From: Eubacterium sp. MSJ-21
GTDB taxonomy: Bacteria; Bacillota; Clostridia; Lachnospirales; Lachnospiraceae
DNA: 59,046 bases
NCBI RefSeq assembly: GCF_018918185.1
Contig: NZ_JAHLPZ010000013.1
Coordinates: forward strand, 1 to 59,046
Reading direction: 5' to 3'
The position numbers and the translations under genes are program-made. Each line of letters opens with the position of its first letter. Within the stretch, counting starts at the first letter, position 1. Under the pieces are notes generated by a model, which saw nothing but the letters and a program-made list of their open reading frames with translations, was not told where the DNA came from and made no database searches. Below, piece after piece: positions 45,916 through 56,593 of this stretch.

Positions 45916-47830
45916 TCAAAATGAAAGCAATTATGATGCGAATCAAATCCAGATTCTGGAAGGTTTGCAGGCGGTTCGTAAAAGACCAGGTATGTATATC
46001 GGTAGTACCTCTACAAGAGGACTTCATCATCTTGTATACGAGATTGTAGACAATGCGGTTGATGAGGCATTGGCAGGATTTTGTACGGAAATAGATGTAT
46101 CAATCAACGAAGATGGTTCCGTGACTGTTATCGATAATGGACGTGGTATCCCGACAGGTATCCACAAGAAGGCCGGTATTCCGGCTGTGGAAGTTGTATT
46201 TACAATCCTGCATGCCGGCGGTAAGTTCGGCGGTGGAGGATACAAGGTATCCGGTGGTCTGCATGGTGTAGGTGCATCGGTTGTAAATGCACTTTCGAAC
46301 TGGCTGGAAGTTGAGATTTCCAGAGATGGAAAGGTCTATAAGCAGCGTTATGAACGTGGAAATGTGGTGTATAAGCTAAAAGAGATTGGCAAGACCGACA
46401 AGACCGGAACGAAGGTTACATTTATGCCGGACGATACAATCTTCGATGATGTTATCTTTGATTATAAGGTGCTTCGTACGAGACTCCGTGAGATGGCTTT
46501 CCTCACAAAGGGATTGAAGATTAATCTTGAAGATAAGCGTGAGGGCAAGGAACAGAGAGAATCCTTCCACTATGAGGGTGGTATCAAGGAGTTCATCTCT
46601 TACCTGAATAAGACAAAGACTGCACTTTACGACAAGATTATCTATATCGAGGGTAATAAAGATGATATCTATGTCGAAGTGGCAATGCAGCACAACGATT
46701 CTTACAACGAGCTTACTTTGAGCTTTGTAAATAACATCAATACACCGGAAGGTGGCATGCATCTGACAGGATTTAAGAGTGCTATCACGAAAGTCTTCAA
46801 TGATTATGCAAGAAGCAATAAGATTCTGCGTGACAAAGAAGAAAACCTGTCCGGTGATGACTTGCGAGAAGGTCTGACCGCTATCGTAAGTATCAAGATT
46901 CCGGAGCCACAGTTTGAAGGACAGACAAAACAGAAGCTTGGTAATGCAGAAGCGAGAACCGCGGTAGAAGGACTTGTGACAGAGAAACTTACGTATTTCT
47001 TAGAGCAGAATCCTCAGGTGGCAAAGGCTATTGTAGGAAAAGCAGTTGTCGCACAGCGTGCCCGTATGGCAGCCAGAAAAGCAAGAGATGTTGCCCGTAA
47101 GAGTACACTTGAGACGAACATGGCGCTTCCCGGTAAGCTTGCCGATTGTTCGGATCCAAATCCAAAGAACTGTGAAATCTACATCGTAGAGGGAGATTCC
47201 GCTGGTGGTTCTGCAAAGACTGCCAGATCCCGTGCAACACAGGCAATCCTTCCACTGCGTGGTAAGATTCTGAATGTAGAGAAAGCAAGAATCGACCGGA
47301 TTCTGGAAAATGCAGAGATTAAAGCCATGATTACTGCATTTGGTACCGGTATTCGTGAGAATTTCAATATTGAAAAGCTTCGTTATGACAAGATCATTAT
47401 CATGACCGATGCCGATGTCGATGGTGCACATATTGCAACCTTGATGTTAACCTTCTTCTTCCGGTTCATGCCGGATCTGATCAAGGAAGGACATGTATAT
47501 CTGGCACAGCCACCACTGTACAAGCTCGAGAAAAACAAGAAGACATGGTATGCATACAGTGACGAAGAGCTGGCAGATATCTTAAATGAAGTCGGACGTG
47601 ACCAGAATAACAAGATCCAGCGATACAAAGGACTTGGTGAGATGGATGCCGAACAGTTGTGGGATACGACGATGGATCCGGAAAAGCGGATTTTATTGCG
47701 TGTAGCAATTGATGAGAATAGTGAGTCTGAGCTTGACTTAACCTTCGATACATTGATGGGTGAGAGAGTAGAGCCAAGACGTGAATTTATTGAGGCAAAT
47801 GCAAAATTCGTTAAGAATCTTGACATTTAA
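45908..47830 (+). CDS. gyrB: DNA gyrase subunit B
   Basis: 640 residues. GHKL ATPase ([37 protein letters not shown]) at the N-terminus; TOPRIM motif [10 protein letters not shown] and [14 protein letters not shown] further on. It supplies ATP-driven strand passage with GyrA. The start overlaps recF. Confidence 0.99.
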   Translation: MGNQNESNYDANQIQILEGLQAVRKRPGMYIGSTSTRGLHHLVYEIVDNAVDEALAGFCTEIDVSINEDGSVTVIDNGRGIPTGIHKKAGIPAVEVVFTILHAGGKFGGGGYKVSGGLHGVGASVVNALSNWLEVEISRDGKVYKQRYERGNVVYKLKEIGKTDKTGTKVTFMPDDTIFDDVIFDYKVLRTRLREMAFLTKGLKINLEDKREGKEQRESFHYEGGIKEFISYLNKTKTALYDKIIYIEGNKDDIYVEVAMQHNDSYNELTLSFVNNINTPEGGMHLTGFKSAITKVFNDYARSNKILRDKEENLSGDDLREGLTAIVSIKIPEPQFEGQTKQKLGNAEARTAVEGLVTEKLTYFLEQNPQVAKAIVGKAVVAQRARMAARKARDVARKSTLETNMALPGKLADCSDPNPKNCEIYIVEGDSAGGSAKTARSRATQAILPLRGKILNVEKARIDRILENAEIKAMITAFGTGIRENFNIEKLRYDKIIIMTDADVDGAHIATLMLTFFFRFMPDLIKEGHVYLAQPPLYKLEKNKKTWYAYSDEELADILNEVGRDQNNKIQRYKGLGEMDAEQLWDTTMDPEKRILLRVAIDENSESELDLTFDTLMGERVEPRREFIEANAKFVKNLDI

Positions 47831-47844
47831 GTAGGAGGAGAACA

Positions 47845-50400
47845 ATGGACGATAGTACAATTTTTGATAAAATCCATGAAGTGGATTTGAAGAAAACCAT
47901 GGAAGAATCGTATATCGATTATGCCATGAGCGTTATCGCTGCAAGAGCTCTTCCGGATGTGAGGGATGGTTTAAAGCCTGTACAGCGAAGAATTTTGCAT
48001 TCCATGGTGGAATTGAATAACGGTCCGGATAAGCCACATCGTAAATGTGCCCGTATCGTCGGTGATACAATGGGTAAATATCATCCACATGGTGACAGTT
48101 CTATCTACGAGGCACTCGTAAAGCTGGCACAGGAATGGAATACAAGATATCCACTGGTCGATGGACATGGTAACTTCGGATCCGTCGATGGGGATGGCGC
48201 GGCTGCGATGCGATACACAGAGGCACGTCTCTCCAAGATTTCGATGGAGATGGTTGCGGATATCAACAAGGATACGGTTGATTTTGTACCAAACTTTGAT
48301 GAGACAGAGAAAGAACCGGTCGTACTTCCAAGCCGTTATCCAAACCTGCTGGTCAATGGTACAACGGGTATTGCCGTAGGTATGGCAACAAACATTCCGC
48401 CTCACAACCTGCGTGAGGTCGTAAATGCGGTCGTTAAGATCATTGATAACCGTGTGAATGAGGACCGTGAGACAGAAATCGAAGAGATCATGGAAATCAT
48501 CAAGGGACCGGATTTCCCAACGGGTGCATCTATCCTTGGTACAGCCGGTATCAATGAAGCATATAGAACCGGTCGTGGTAAGATTAAGGTACGTGCCGTA
48601 TCCGAGATCGAGCCGATGGCAAATGGAAAGCAGAGAATCGTTGTTACCGAGCTTCCATACATGGTAAATAAGGCAAAGCTGATCCAGAAGATTGCAGAGC
48701 TTGTCAAGGATAAGAAGATTGAGGGTATCACAGCTCTCCGTGATGAGAGTTCCCGTGAGGGTATGCGTATCGTCATCGAGCTTCGAAAAGACTGCAATGC
48801 GAATATTGTATTGAATCAGTTATACAAGCACACACAGATGCAGGATACATTTGGTGTAATCATGCTGGCACTGGTCGATGGACAGCCTATGGTATTAAAT
48901 CTCCTGGAAATGCTTGGATATTATATCAAGCATCAGGAAGAGGTTGTCACAAGAAGAACGAAGTTTGACTTGAATAAAGCGGAAGATCGTGCTCATATCT
49001 TAGAGGGATTATTGATTGCTCTTGATAATATCGATGAGGTTATTCAAATCATCCGTAGTTCCAAATCCGTTGCCGATGCAAAGCTTGCTTTGATCGAGCG
49101 TTTCGGTTTGTCCGATGCACAGGCACAGGCAATCGTGGATATGCGTCTGCGTGCTCTGACCGGTTTGGAAAGAGAGAAGCTTGAGAAAGAATACAGAGAA
49201 TTGATGGAACTCATCAAAGAGTTGAAGGCAATTCTCGCAGATGAGAAGCTGCTCCTTGGTGTAATCAAGGAGGAAATCCTGATCATCGCAACAAAGTATG
49301 GTGATGACAGAAGAACTTCTATTGGCATTGATATGGATGATGATATCACAGTCGAAGATCTGATTCCGAAGGAAAATGTTGTAATCGCTATGACAAAGCT
49401 TGGCTATGTAAAGCGTATGACAATCAATAACTTCAAGAGTCAGAACCGTGGTGGTAAGGGCATCAAGGGTATGCAGACGATCGAGGATGATTTCATCGAG
49501 AATCTGTTCATGACAACGACGCACCATTACATCATGTTCTTCACGAATCAGGGACGTGTATATCGTCTGAAGACGTATGAGATTCCGGAATCCGGACGTA
49601 CCGCAAGAGGAACGGCAATCGTAAACCTGTTACAGCTCCAGCCGGATGAAGTGATCACAGCAGTCATTCCAATTCGTGAGTACCATGAGGGAAGATACCT
49701 GATCATGGCTACAAAGAATGGTATGATCAAGAAGACAAAGATTACCGAGTATGCAAATGTTCGTAAGTCCGGACTTGCAGCAATCACCCTGAAAGAAGGC
49801 GATGAGCTGATCGAAGTAAAGGCAACGAACAATACGAAGGATATCATCCTGATCACAAAGCAGGGTATGTGTATCCGCTTCAATGAGAAGGAGGTTCGTT
49901 CAACCGGACGTACATCGATGGGTGTGATCGGTATGAGTGTCGCCGGTGATGATGAAGTCATTGGAATGCAGTTAGACACGCAGGGCGAAGCACTTCTGAT
50001 CGTATCCGAGAATGGTCTTGGCAAGCGTACACTTGTCGAAGAGTTTACACCACAGCACCGTGGCGGTAAGGGTGTGAAGTGTTACAAGATCACAGATAAG
50101 TCCGGAACGGTTGTAGGATTTAAGGCTGTGAATGATGATAACGAAATCATGCTGATTACCAACCAGGGTATTGTAATCCGTCTCTTATGTAAGGATATTT
50201 CGACACTTGGCAGAATTACAACCGGCGTGAAGCTCATCAACATGGATCTGGAAAGTGACATTACCGTTGCAAGTATTGCAAAGGTTCGTCAGAAATCTGC
50301 AGATGAATCCGAGTCCTTAGAAATCATGGAACGCGAGATGAATGAGGCAGATAATGAAGAAGGTAATGTAGAAGAGCCGGATGATTCGGAGAATAAGTAA
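47845..50400 (+). CDS. gyrA: DNA gyrase subunit A
   Basis: 851 residues. Catalytic Tyr in [12 protein letters not shown] and the quinolone-determining stretch [19 protein letters not shown], where Ser at the E. coli Ser83 position is retained. GQRG-like beta-pinwheel boxes occupy the C-terminal half ([11 protein letters not shown] as a GyrA box). The tail is acidic ([15 protein letters not shown]). It starts 14 bases after gyrB. Confidence 0.99.
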   Translation: MDDSTIFDKIHEVDLKKTMEESYIDYAMSVIAARALPDVRDGLKPVQRRILHSMVELNNGPDKPHRKCARIVGDTMGKYHPHGDSSIYEALVKLAQEWNTRYPLVDGHGNFGSVDGDGAAAMRYTEARLSKISMEMVADINKDTVDFVPNFDETEKEPVVLPSRYPNLLVNGTTGIAVGMATNIPPHNLREVVNAVVKIIDNRVNEDRETEIEEIMEIIKGPDFPTGASILGTAGINEAYRTGRGKIKVRAVSEIEPMANGKQRIVVTELPYMVNKAKLIQKIAELVKDKKIEGITALRDESSREGMRIVIELRKDCNANIVLNQLYKHTQMQDTFGVIMLALVDGQPMVLNLLEMLGYYIKHQEEVVTRRTKFDLNKAEDRAHILEGLLIALDNIDEVIQIIRSSKSVADAKLALIERFGLSDAQAQAIVDMRLRALTGLEREKLEKEYRELMELIKELKAILADEKLLLGVIKEEILIIATKYGDDRRTSIGIDMDDDITVEDLIPKENVVIAMTKLGYVKRMTINNFKSQNRGGKGIKGMQTIEDDFIENLFMTTTHHYIMFFTNQGRVYRLKTYEIPESGRTARGTAIVNLLQLQPDEVITAVIPIREYHEGRYLIMATKNGMIKKTKITEYANVRKSGLAAITLKEGDELIEVKATNNTKDIILITKQGMCIRFNEKEVRSTGRTSMGVIGMSVAGDDEVIGMQLDTQGEALLIVSENGLGKRTLVEEFTPQHRGGKGVKCYKITDKSGTVVGFKAVNDDNEIMLITNQGIVIRLLCKDISTLGRITTGVKLINMDLESDITVASIAKVRQKSADESESLEIMEREMNEADNEEGNVEEPDDSENK

Positions 50401-50422
50401 GTCGTAAAAAGAGGGTAAAGCG

Positions 50423-50626
50423 ATGAACGATAGTATTAAAGAGGGCTTGGAAGGTCTTTCCAAGATGGATGGCGTATCGAATTTCTTATATGCACTGATG
50501 TACTGGGTAGGTGTTATATTTGTATTGTTATTTGTGACATACATTTTCGTATCCGTTTATATTCGTGTGCAGAATAAGAAACGCGGGATTGATACGAAGG
50601 ATAAAGACGATTATCTGGATGATTAA
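50423..50626 (+). CDS. Small single-pass membrane protein
   Basis: 67 residues with a central membrane segment (YALMYWVGVIFVLLFVTYIFVSVYI) and a charged C-terminal tail (KKRGIDTKDKDDYLDD). It follows gyrA by 22 bases. No family is recognised. Confidence 0.7.
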   Translation: MNDSIKEGLEGLSKMDGVSNFLYALMYWVGVIFVLLFVTYIFVSVYIRVQNKKRGIDTKDKDDYLDD

Positions 50627-50632
50627 AAGAAG

Positions 50633-50662
50633 GGCTGCTATATGAGAAATCGTGTAGCAGCC
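50633..50662 (+). other. Stem-loop after the small membrane gene
   Basis: Perfect 8-bp arms GGCTGCTA / TAGCAGCC with a 14-base loop; no T run follows, so it is only a possible terminator. Confidence 0.5.
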
Positions 50663-50687
50663 TTAGTATGTTAAAAAGGAGTAAACC

Positions 50688-51530
50688 ATGCGAACATTAC
50701 ACACAGACAAAATCATTGAAGCAGTGAAAGAAATGTGTATCTCGGCCAATCTGTATCTGGCAGATGATATGGATGGAAAGATACGTCAGGCGGCAAAAGA
50801 GGAAGATAGCACGCTCGGCAAGCAGATTTTGAATCAGTTGATCGAGAATATGGAGATTGCCGGAGAGGATCAGACACCAATCTGTCAGGATACGGGAATG
50901 GCAGTGTTCTTCGTGAATGTCGGACAGAATCTGCATATTGAAGGAATGAATCTTACAGATGCCATCAACGAAGGTGTGAGAGGAGGATATACGGACGGAT
51001 ATCTGCGGAAATCTGTCGTGAAAGATCCACTCTTGCGTGAAAATACCGGAGACAATACACCGGCAATCATCCATTATGATATTGTACCGGGAGATCAGCT
51101 GGAAATCACGATTGCACCGAAAGGCTTTGGAAGTGAGAATATGAGCAAGGTATATATGCTGAAACCGGCAGATGGAGAAGAAGGAATTCGTCAGTCCGTG
51201 CTTGCAGCAGTGAAGGATGCCGGACCAAATGCCTGTCCGCCAATGGTAGTCGGTGTCGGACTTGGCGGGGACTTTGAGCTTGCGGCAAAGCTTGCGAAGA
51301 AAGCACTCACAAGACCGGCAGGTTCACATTCGGAGAAGGCACATATTGCGAAGCTTGAAGATGAGATATTGGAGCTTGTGAACAAGACCGGTATCGGTCC
51401 TGGAGGACTTGGAGGAAAGACAACAGCGCTCGCCGTCAATATTGAAACCTATGCGACACATATCGCAGGTATGCCGCTTGCAGTCAATATGTGCTGTCAT
51501 GTCAATCGTCACAAGACAGTTGTGTTGTAG
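50688..51530 (+). CDS. Class I fumarate hydratase (or L-tartrate dehydratase) alpha subunit
   Basis: 280 residues. Iron-sulfur hydro-lyase signatures: Cys in TPICQDTGM, Cys in GPNACPPMVVGVG, and the last Cys in NMCCHVNRHKT, which hold a [4Fe-4S] cluster. TGIGPGGLGGKTTALAV is the substrate-side loop. It interconverts fumarate and malate, or acts on tartrate; the family split is not visible by eye. The beta subunit lies at 53454-54062 on the same strand, with one membrane gene between. Confidence 0.93.
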   Translation: MRTLHTDKIIEAVKEMCISANLYLADDMDGKIRQAAKEEDSTLGKQILNQLIENMEIAGEDQTPICQDTGMAVFFVNVGQNLHIEGMNLTDAINEGVRGGYTDGYLRKSVVKDPLLRENTGDNTPAIIHYDIVPGDQLEITIAPKGFGSENMSKVYMLKPADGEEGIRQSVLAAVKDAGPNACPPMVVGVGLGGDFELAAKLAKKALTRPAGSHSEKAHIAKLEDEILELVNKTGIGPGGLGGKTTALAVNIETYATHIAGMPLAVNMCCHVNRHKTVVL

Positions 51531-51637
51531 AAATATAAATGATATAGAAAAAATGATAGAATAAGATGTACAGGAGATTGGATGGATGCATGTGTAAGTT
51601 ATAAACGAGAATCATGCGTGCCCGAAAGAAAGGAGAT

Positions 51638-53422
51638 ATGTACTTGGGAAAGGTTTCAAATTATATCAACCAGAATATGGCGAAATTCAAGCAGATCTAC
51701 ATACGTTATGCTGCGAGTATTTTCTGTGCGCTGGTCATAGCAATCGTGATGATCATAGATGGTCAGTGGAAAGGTTTTAACCCGGAAAAAATTATTTTTG
51801 TATGTTCTGTCTGGATTGCCGGAAATATTCTGGTAGAAAGCCTGTGGAAAAAAACGGCAGAAGAAACCCGGAAAAATAAGAAAAAATGGCTGAGTGGTTA
51901 TGGCGTAACATGTTTGATTGCAATCGTTTTCCAGATTGCAGCAGATAAGTTTGCAACAGGAAATGTAGAAAAGAGAGATGTAACGAATCTGATCTTTGAA
52001 AATATCTTATATTTTTACATTGCCTGTACTGTGCTTTTGGCTGTTTATGTGCTGATCAGGCAGCAAAGACTCGATATGCCCCATTGCATCGGTCGGATTT
52101 TATTTGCACTGCTTCGGGCAGCAGGTGTGTATCTGGTGCTCAATATTGCAGTCATCCTGATTGTTGAAATCATAGATTCCCTGCTTTTCCATATGAAAGT
52201 CTGGAGAGTCGAAACGTATATTCAGTTATTGCTGAGTGCACTTGCGTATTTCCCAACCTGTTTGCTTGCTGTCTCGGACACAAGCGAAGATAACGCGGCA
52301 TTTACAAAGAAATTTGTATCGTATGTGCTACTTCCATGCGTGTGGATTGCGATGTTCGTAATTTATCTCTATGTGGTAAAAATCTTCGTGAAACAGGAAG
52401 TTCCGAGCAACGAGATCTTCAGTATCTGTGCAAGTCTTTTTGCAATCGGTATGCCAATCTGGATGATGGCATCCGGGTTCGTGGAGGAGAAGACTTCACG
52501 TTATGCGAAACTTATTTCTATTACGAAATATATCTATGCACCATTTATCCTGCTTGAAATCTATTCGATGTCGGTACGTGTTATAGCATATGGACTGACG
52601 GAGCAGCGATATGCGGCGTGGATGTTTATCTTGCTGCAGATTATCTATATTCTGTGGGAGAAAATCTATGCACGGTATGCAAGACTTGCAGGCAGGAAAA
52701 AAACATATAATAATCAGGTAGATACCGGTGATACAGGAACAGAACATGCAAATGAAATAAATCAGATGAAAACACAAATAAACTGGCACTATGAAAATCT
52801 GATTCTATTCTTAGTTGGGTTTTTATTTGTCGGGCTTTTATTTCCATTTGGAAATGCGCAATATCTGTCGTATCAGTCACAGAAAAACAGGTTTGTAAAG
52901 AATCAAACTTCGGATAAGAAAGTGGCTGCGGAAGCGTATGATTATTTGCGTGGAAATGCGTATGGCAGACGATACATAAAGACCAATCTCACGGAAGCGG
53001 AGCAGGATGAATTACATAGTATGATGTATGGTGGAGATACGCATGACAGTGAACAATGGGAATCTGTATATTTTTATGCAGATCCAATTGAAGAGAAAGG
53101 AATCATCATCGATGGATATGCAAAAATCTATACGATGACTGCACATTGGAACGAGGAAAGCACAATCGAAAACTATGAGAATAAAACGATTACAGTCGGA
53201 GACAGCGAATATAAGAATGTAGATTTTACTTCCTGTATTTCATATTATAAGAATCTTGAGTATAAAAGAGAAAATCAAGAGATAAACGAAAAAGACATAG
53301 TCTACGAAATTCAAATCAGTGATACGGAAAAGCTGATTATAACGTATATCAGCTTCGAAATAGACGAAAAGCAAGATAAGATAAACAGGATGTTTATGAA
53401 GGGATATATGCTGACGAAGTAA
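51638..53422 (+). CDS. DUF4153-like multi-pass membrane protein
   Basis: About 594 residues. AAGGAG sits 2 bases before ATG 51638 and 8 bases before a TTG at 51644, so the TTG may be the real start. Around ten membrane segments fill residues 20-400, followed by a soluble extracytoplasmic C-terminus (about 420-590) rich in Asn and Glu. The layout fits DUF4153/DUF4173-type proteins of unknown function. It interrupts the fumarase subunit pair, with 31 bases to the beta-subunit gene. Confidence 0.72.
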   Translation: MYLGKVSNYINQNMAKFKQIYIRYAASIFCALVIAIVMIIDGQWKGFNPEKIIFVCSVWIAGNILVESLWKKTAEETRKNKKKWLSGYGVTCLIAIVFQIAADKFATGNVEKRDVTNLIFENILYFYIACTVLLAVYVLIRQQRLDMPHCIGRILFALLRAAGVYLVLNIAVILIVEIIDSLLFHMKVWRVETYIQLLLSALAYFPTCLLAVSDTSEDNAAFTKKFVSYVLLPCVWIAMFVIYLYVVKIFVKQEVPSNEIFSICASLFAIGMPIWMMASGFVEEKTSRYAKLISITKYIYAPFILLEIYSMSVRVIAYGLTEQRYAAWMFILLQIIYILWEKIYARYARLAGRKKTYNNQVDTGDTGTEHANEINQMKTQINWHYENLILFLVGFLFVGLLFPFGNAQYLSYQSQKNRFVKNQTSDKKVAAEAYDYLRGNAYGRRYIKTNLTEAEQDELHSMMYGGDTHDSEQWESVYFYADPIEEKGIIIDGYAKIYTMTAHWNEESTIENYENKTITVGDSEYKNVDFTSCISYYKNLEYKRENQEINEKDIVYEIQISDTEKLIITYISFEIDEKQDKINRMFMKGYMLTK

Positions 53423-53453
53423 ATACAATAAAAAAATAGTGGAGGATTAGAGA

Positions 53454-54062
53454 ATGGAACGACATATTGCAGTACCATTTAGCGAAGAGGAATTAAAGGA
53501 GCTTCATGCAGGAGATTATATCTATCTGACTGGCACAATCTACAGTGCCAGAGATGCTGCACACAAGCGGATGTATGATGCTATCTGCGTGGAGCAGGAG
53601 AAACATCCGGAAGTGGATTATACCGGTGCAAAGCTGTATGAGGATCAGATTCTGCCACTGGATATCACAGGAAATACAATCTATTATCTCGGACCAACAC
53701 CGGCGAAGCCGGGACAGGTAATCGGTTCCGCAGGACCTACCACGAGCAGCCGTATGGATAAATATACACCGCTTCTGCTTTCAAAGGGGTTGAAGGGTAT
53801 GATCGGAAAAGGCAAGCGCAGTCAGGCAGTCATTGATGCAATCGTGAAGGAAAAAGCTGTGTATATGGCAGCCGTCGGCGGAGCGGGCGCACTTTTATCC
53901 AAGTGTATCAAGGAGTCCGAGGTAATCGCTTATGATGACCTTGGAACCGAGGCAATCCGTAAGATGCGCGTGGAGAATCTTCCGGTAATTGTCGTGATCG
54001 ACAGCGAAGGACACAATCTGTATGAGACGGCGGTTGCAGATTATCTGAAGGAGTATAATTAA
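53454..54062 (+). CDS. Class I fumarate hydratase (or L-tartrate dehydratase) beta subunit
   Basis: 202 residues. LHAGDYIYLTGTIYSARDAAHKRM, TIYYLGPTPAKPGQVIGSAGPTTSSRMD and MIGKGKRSQAVIDAI are the family motifs. It partners the alpha subunit at 50688-51530. GGAGG precedes the ATG. Confidence 0.93.
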   Translation: MERHIAVPFSEEELKELHAGDYIYLTGTIYSARDAAHKRMYDAICVEQEKHPEVDYTGAKLYEDQILPLDITGNTIYYLGPTPAKPGQVIGSAGPTTSSRMDKYTPLLLSKGLKGMIGKGKRSQAVIDAIVKEKAVYMAAVGGAGALLSKCIKESEVIAYDDLGTEAIRKMRVENLPVIVVIDSEGHNLYETAVADYLKEYN

Positions 54063-54063
54063 T

Positions 54064-55776
54064 ATGGCGAAAAACAAGGTTAAAGTCGAATATGATGTAG
54101 ATATGGAAAAGGAGCGCAGGAAGAAACAGCAGAAAAATGGAAAAACAGGATTTGCTATCCGCAGATCAAATATTCTTCTGTATGGGTTGCTGTTCGTTGT
54201 GGAAGTGTTGTTTTATTATTTCCTGACACCGGCAATCAATATACATACCGCAGAATTCTGGACATGGGTGATACTTACGCTTGCGGCAATCGGATGTTGC
54301 TCCTTTGATTTTAAAGGAACACGTATTACCAGGAAAGGAAATATCAAAGAAGCCGTTGGTTCGACGAAGGTGGTAATGGTTTCATTTACTGCAATTCTTT
54401 TGTTAATTATAGGGCTGATTGTAGGAGAACTGGCATCTTCTAAGTTATTCCGTGCATCCAAATATGCAGGAATCATAACGGTAGAAGATGGCGATTTTGC
54501 AGCGGATGTGCCGGAAAGTGAGAATATTAACAACATTGCACTGATGGATACGGACAGTGCGCGAATCATCGGAGACCGCGCGATTGGTTCTCTGTCTGAT
54601 GTTGTCAGCCAGTATCAGGTGAGCGAGACATACAGCACGATTGATTATAATGGTGTGCCGATGAAGGTGGCTCCGCTAGAATATGCGGGATTTATCAAAT
54701 ATCTGAATAATAAAGATGCCGGAATTCCGGGATATGTGCTTGTTGATCCGGTCAAAAATGAGGCAGATTATGTGAAGCTTGAAAAGCCAATTCAGTATTC
54801 TTCCTCTGCATATTTTGGCAAGAATCTGCAGCGGCATGTACAGCTTTCCTACCCAACATATGATTTTAACGGATATTATTTTGAACTCGATAACGAAGGA
54901 AATCCATATTATATCTGTCCGGTGTTAAAGCCGAATGCAGGGTTATTTGGAGCGAAGGACGTGAAGGGAATCGTGCTTTGTGATCCATGCAGCGGGGATT
55001 GTGAATATATGGATCTGGGTGATATTCCAAATTGGGTAGATCGCGTGTATGATGGTGATCTCTTATGTGACCGGTATAACTGGTATGGTATGCTGTCAGG
55101 TGGATTCATTAATAGCAAGATTGGAAACAAAGGCTGTAAGGTGACAACCGATGATTATGGTTACAAGGTGATGGATGGCGATGTGTGGGTATACACAGGT
55201 GTGACATCCGTCAATGGTGACCAGTCGAATATCGGATTCGTGTTGATGAATTCAAGAACTGCGGAAAGTAAATATTTTGCAATCGCAGGTGCAGAGGAGC
55301 ATTCGGCAATGTCTTCTGCGGAAGGGCAGGTGCAGAACCTTGGGTACACGTCATCATTCCCATCTCTGATCAACATCGGAAATGTACCGACGTATATCAT
55401 GGTACTCAAAGATAACGCCGGACTCGTAAAGATGTACGCACTTGTCAATGTTGAAAAATACAGCATTGTAGCAACCGGAAGCACGCAGAAGGAAGCACTT
55501 GCCAGCTACAAAAAGCTGCTTGCCGAAAACAGCATTGCGACAAATGGAAACGATGTCAGTGAAGATACGTTGAGTAAGAAGATTACAGTCACACAGATCC
55601 GGTACATCACGGTAGAGAATGAGACATATGTGTATATTACAGCGAAAGATCGTTCTGTCTACAAACAGAATTTCGCAGAAAATGAGAGCCTGATCAAGAT
55701 AGAGACTGGCGATGTGATTACGGTGCATTATATGAAAAGTGATGATGGCGTAAATACGCTGATTTCTTATGAATAA
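54064..55776 (+). CDS. Large membrane-anchored protein of unknown function
   Basis: 570 residues. The basic N-terminus is followed by three membrane segments (about residues 36-54, 61-78 and 101-121), then a 440-residue extracytoplasmic part with many Tyr and Gly, for example YAGFIKYLNNKDAG and DDYGYKVMDGDVWVYTG, and two CDPCSGDC cysteines. The stop of the beta subunit and this start are 1 base apart, so translation is coupled. No family is recognised. Confidence 0.78.
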   Translation: MAKNKVKVEYDVDMEKERRKKQQKNGKTGFAIRRSNILLYGLLFVVEVLFYYFLTPAINIHTAEFWTWVILTLAAIGCCSFDFKGTRITRKGNIKEAVGSTKVVMVSFTAILLLIIGLIVGELASSKLFRASKYAGIITVEDGDFAADVPESENINNIALMDTDSARIIGDRAIGSLSDVVSQYQVSETYSTIDYNGVPMKVAPLEYAGFIKYLNNKDAGIPGYVLVDPVKNEADYVKLEKPIQYSSSAYFGKNLQRHVQLSYPTYDFNGYYFELDNEGNPYYICPVLKPNAGLFGAKDVKGIVLCDPCSGDCEYMDLGDIPNWVDRVYDGDLLCDRYNWYGMLSGGFINSKIGNKGCKVTTDDYGYKVMDGDVWVYTGVTSVNGDQSNIGFVLMNSRTAESKYFAIAGAEEHSAMSSAEGQVQNLGYTSSFPSLINIGNVPTYIMVLKDNAGLVKMYALVNVEKYSIVATGSTQKEALASYKKLLAENSIATNGNDVSEDTLSKKITVTQIRYITVENETYVYITAKDRSVYKQNFAENESLIKIETGDVITVHYMKSDDGVNTLISYE

Positions 55777-55837
55777 TTTGTTGGAATAAAATAAAAAAAA
55801 ATAGGAATACATTATACTAAGGGTATATAATTACCCC

Positions 55838-55866
55838 TTGACATTTGCTGAAATATTTGGTATTCT
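55838..55866 (+). promoter_or_regulatory. Promoter of tRNA-Ser
   Basis: TTGACA (55838-55843) and TATTCT (55861-55866), 17 bases apart, 62 bases before the tRNA. Confidence 0.8.
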
Positions 55867-55928
55867 AATTTAGCGTGTTGACGCGGAACTAAATAACACC
55901 GATTGGTAATATGTGTTTTTTAGGCATT

Positions 55929-56016
55929 GGAGATGTACTCAAGTGGCTGAAGAGGCGCCCCTGCTAAGGGTGTAGGTCGTTCGCGCGGCGCGAGGGTTCA
56001 AATCCCTCCATCTCCG
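55929..56016 (+). tRNA. tRNA-Ser (GCT)
   Basis: 88-base cloverleaf with the long variable arm of serine tRNAs: acceptor GGAGATG / CATCTCC, anticodon loop CTGCTAA giving GCT, discriminator G. CCA is not encoded. Confidence 0.97.
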
Positions 56017-56051
56017 TTCGTAGATTGCAGATGAAATATTCAAAATAGGTC

Positions 56052-56080
56052 TTGACTTGTTTGAAAATATTTCATATAAT
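56052..56080 (+). promoter_or_regulatory. Promoter of tRNA-Asn and tRNA-Cys
   Basis: TTGACT (56052-56057) and TATAAT (56075-56080), 17 bases apart, upstream of the second and third tRNA genes. Confidence 0.8.
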
Positions 56081-56140
56081 CTACTTTGCGTTTAGATAAA
56101 CGCAACTACGAATTATCATTCCTTCGGAATGACGATATAT

Positions 56141-56212
56141 TCCTCGATAGCTCAATGGTAGAGCACTCGGCTGTTAACCGAGTTGTTGTAGGTTCGAGCC
56201 CTACTCGGGGAG
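56141..56212 (+). tRNA. tRNA-Asn (GTT)
   Basis: 72-base cloverleaf: acceptor TCCTCGA / TCGGGGA, anticodon loop CTGTTAA giving GTT, T-loop TTCGAGC, discriminator G. Confidence 0.97.
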
Positions 56213-56230
56213 CTTTTAAAAATATTATAT

Positions 56231-56301
56231 GGCGTGATAGCCAAGTGGTAAGGCAGAGGTCTGCAACACCTTCACCGCCGGTTCAAATCCGGCTCGCGCC
56301 T
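56231..56301 (+). tRNA. tRNA-Cys (GCA)
   Basis: 71-base cloverleaf: acceptor GGCGTGA / TCGCGCC with one G-U pair, anticodon loop CTGCAAC giving GCA, T-loop TTCAAAT, discriminator U. It lies 18 bases after tRNA-Asn. Confidence 0.97.
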
Positions 56302-56306
56302 CTATA

Positions 56307-56345
56307 AAACCTTGATTCTTCGAAAGTGGAATCAAGGTTTTTTTG
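56307..56345 (+). terminator. Terminator of the tRNA cluster
   Basis: Perfect 12-bp stem AAACCTTGATTC / GAATCAAGGTTT with a 10-base loop followed by T. Confidence 0.95.
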
Positions 56346-56367
56346 TTGTTAAATTCGTAAAGAATCA

Positions 56368-56405
56368 ATTGTATGATTGATATACAATATGAAATTTAGT
56401 ATGAT
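56368..56405 (+). promoter_or_regulatory. Promoter and possible operator of the LytTR/kinase operon
   Basis: TTGATA (56377-56382) and TATGAT (56400-56405) are 17 bases apart. An inverted repeat ATTGTAT / ATACAAT (56368-56388) overlaps the -35 box and may bind a regulator, possibly the LytTR protein itself. Confidence 0.55.
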
Positions 56406-56443
56406 ATAAAAGAAACGTGGTTGGTATAAGGGGGCAATATCTG

Positions 56444-56593
56444 TTGAAACGTAGAATCTTTAATTTGGTGAGTATTTTTTCTATCCTGACAGCCATCATG
56501 TGGCTTTTCTTTTTCTCACTTGTTCATAATATGGATCAGGAAGCGAGGGAATCAGAGGACATTATAGTAATTGAGAGGGAAGAGATTTTATAG
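56444..56593 (+). CDS. Small transmembrane protein resembling the N-terminus of the neighbouring kinase
   Basis: 49 residues starting with TTG 56444; AAGGGGG lies about 8-10 bases upstream. One membrane segment (about residues 8-27), then an acidic tail (ESEDIIVIEREEIL). Residues 1-32 align without gaps to residues 1-32 of the kinase at 57308: both start MKR, have a hydrophobic stretch and end in NMDQ. The stop is directly followed by the ATG of the LytTR gene, so translation is coupled. It could be a modulator or decoy of the kinase membrane domain; this is inference. It has no Cys, unlike AgrD-type peptides. Confidence 0.65.
   Translation: MKRRIFNLVSIFSILTAIMWLFFFSLVHNMDQEARESEDIIVIEREEIL

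Noticed and set aside
56444-56593. The small membrane protein as an AgrD-type autoinducer peptide.
   Set aside because: It has no Cys or Ser thiolactone residue and no AgrB-like processing gene nearby.
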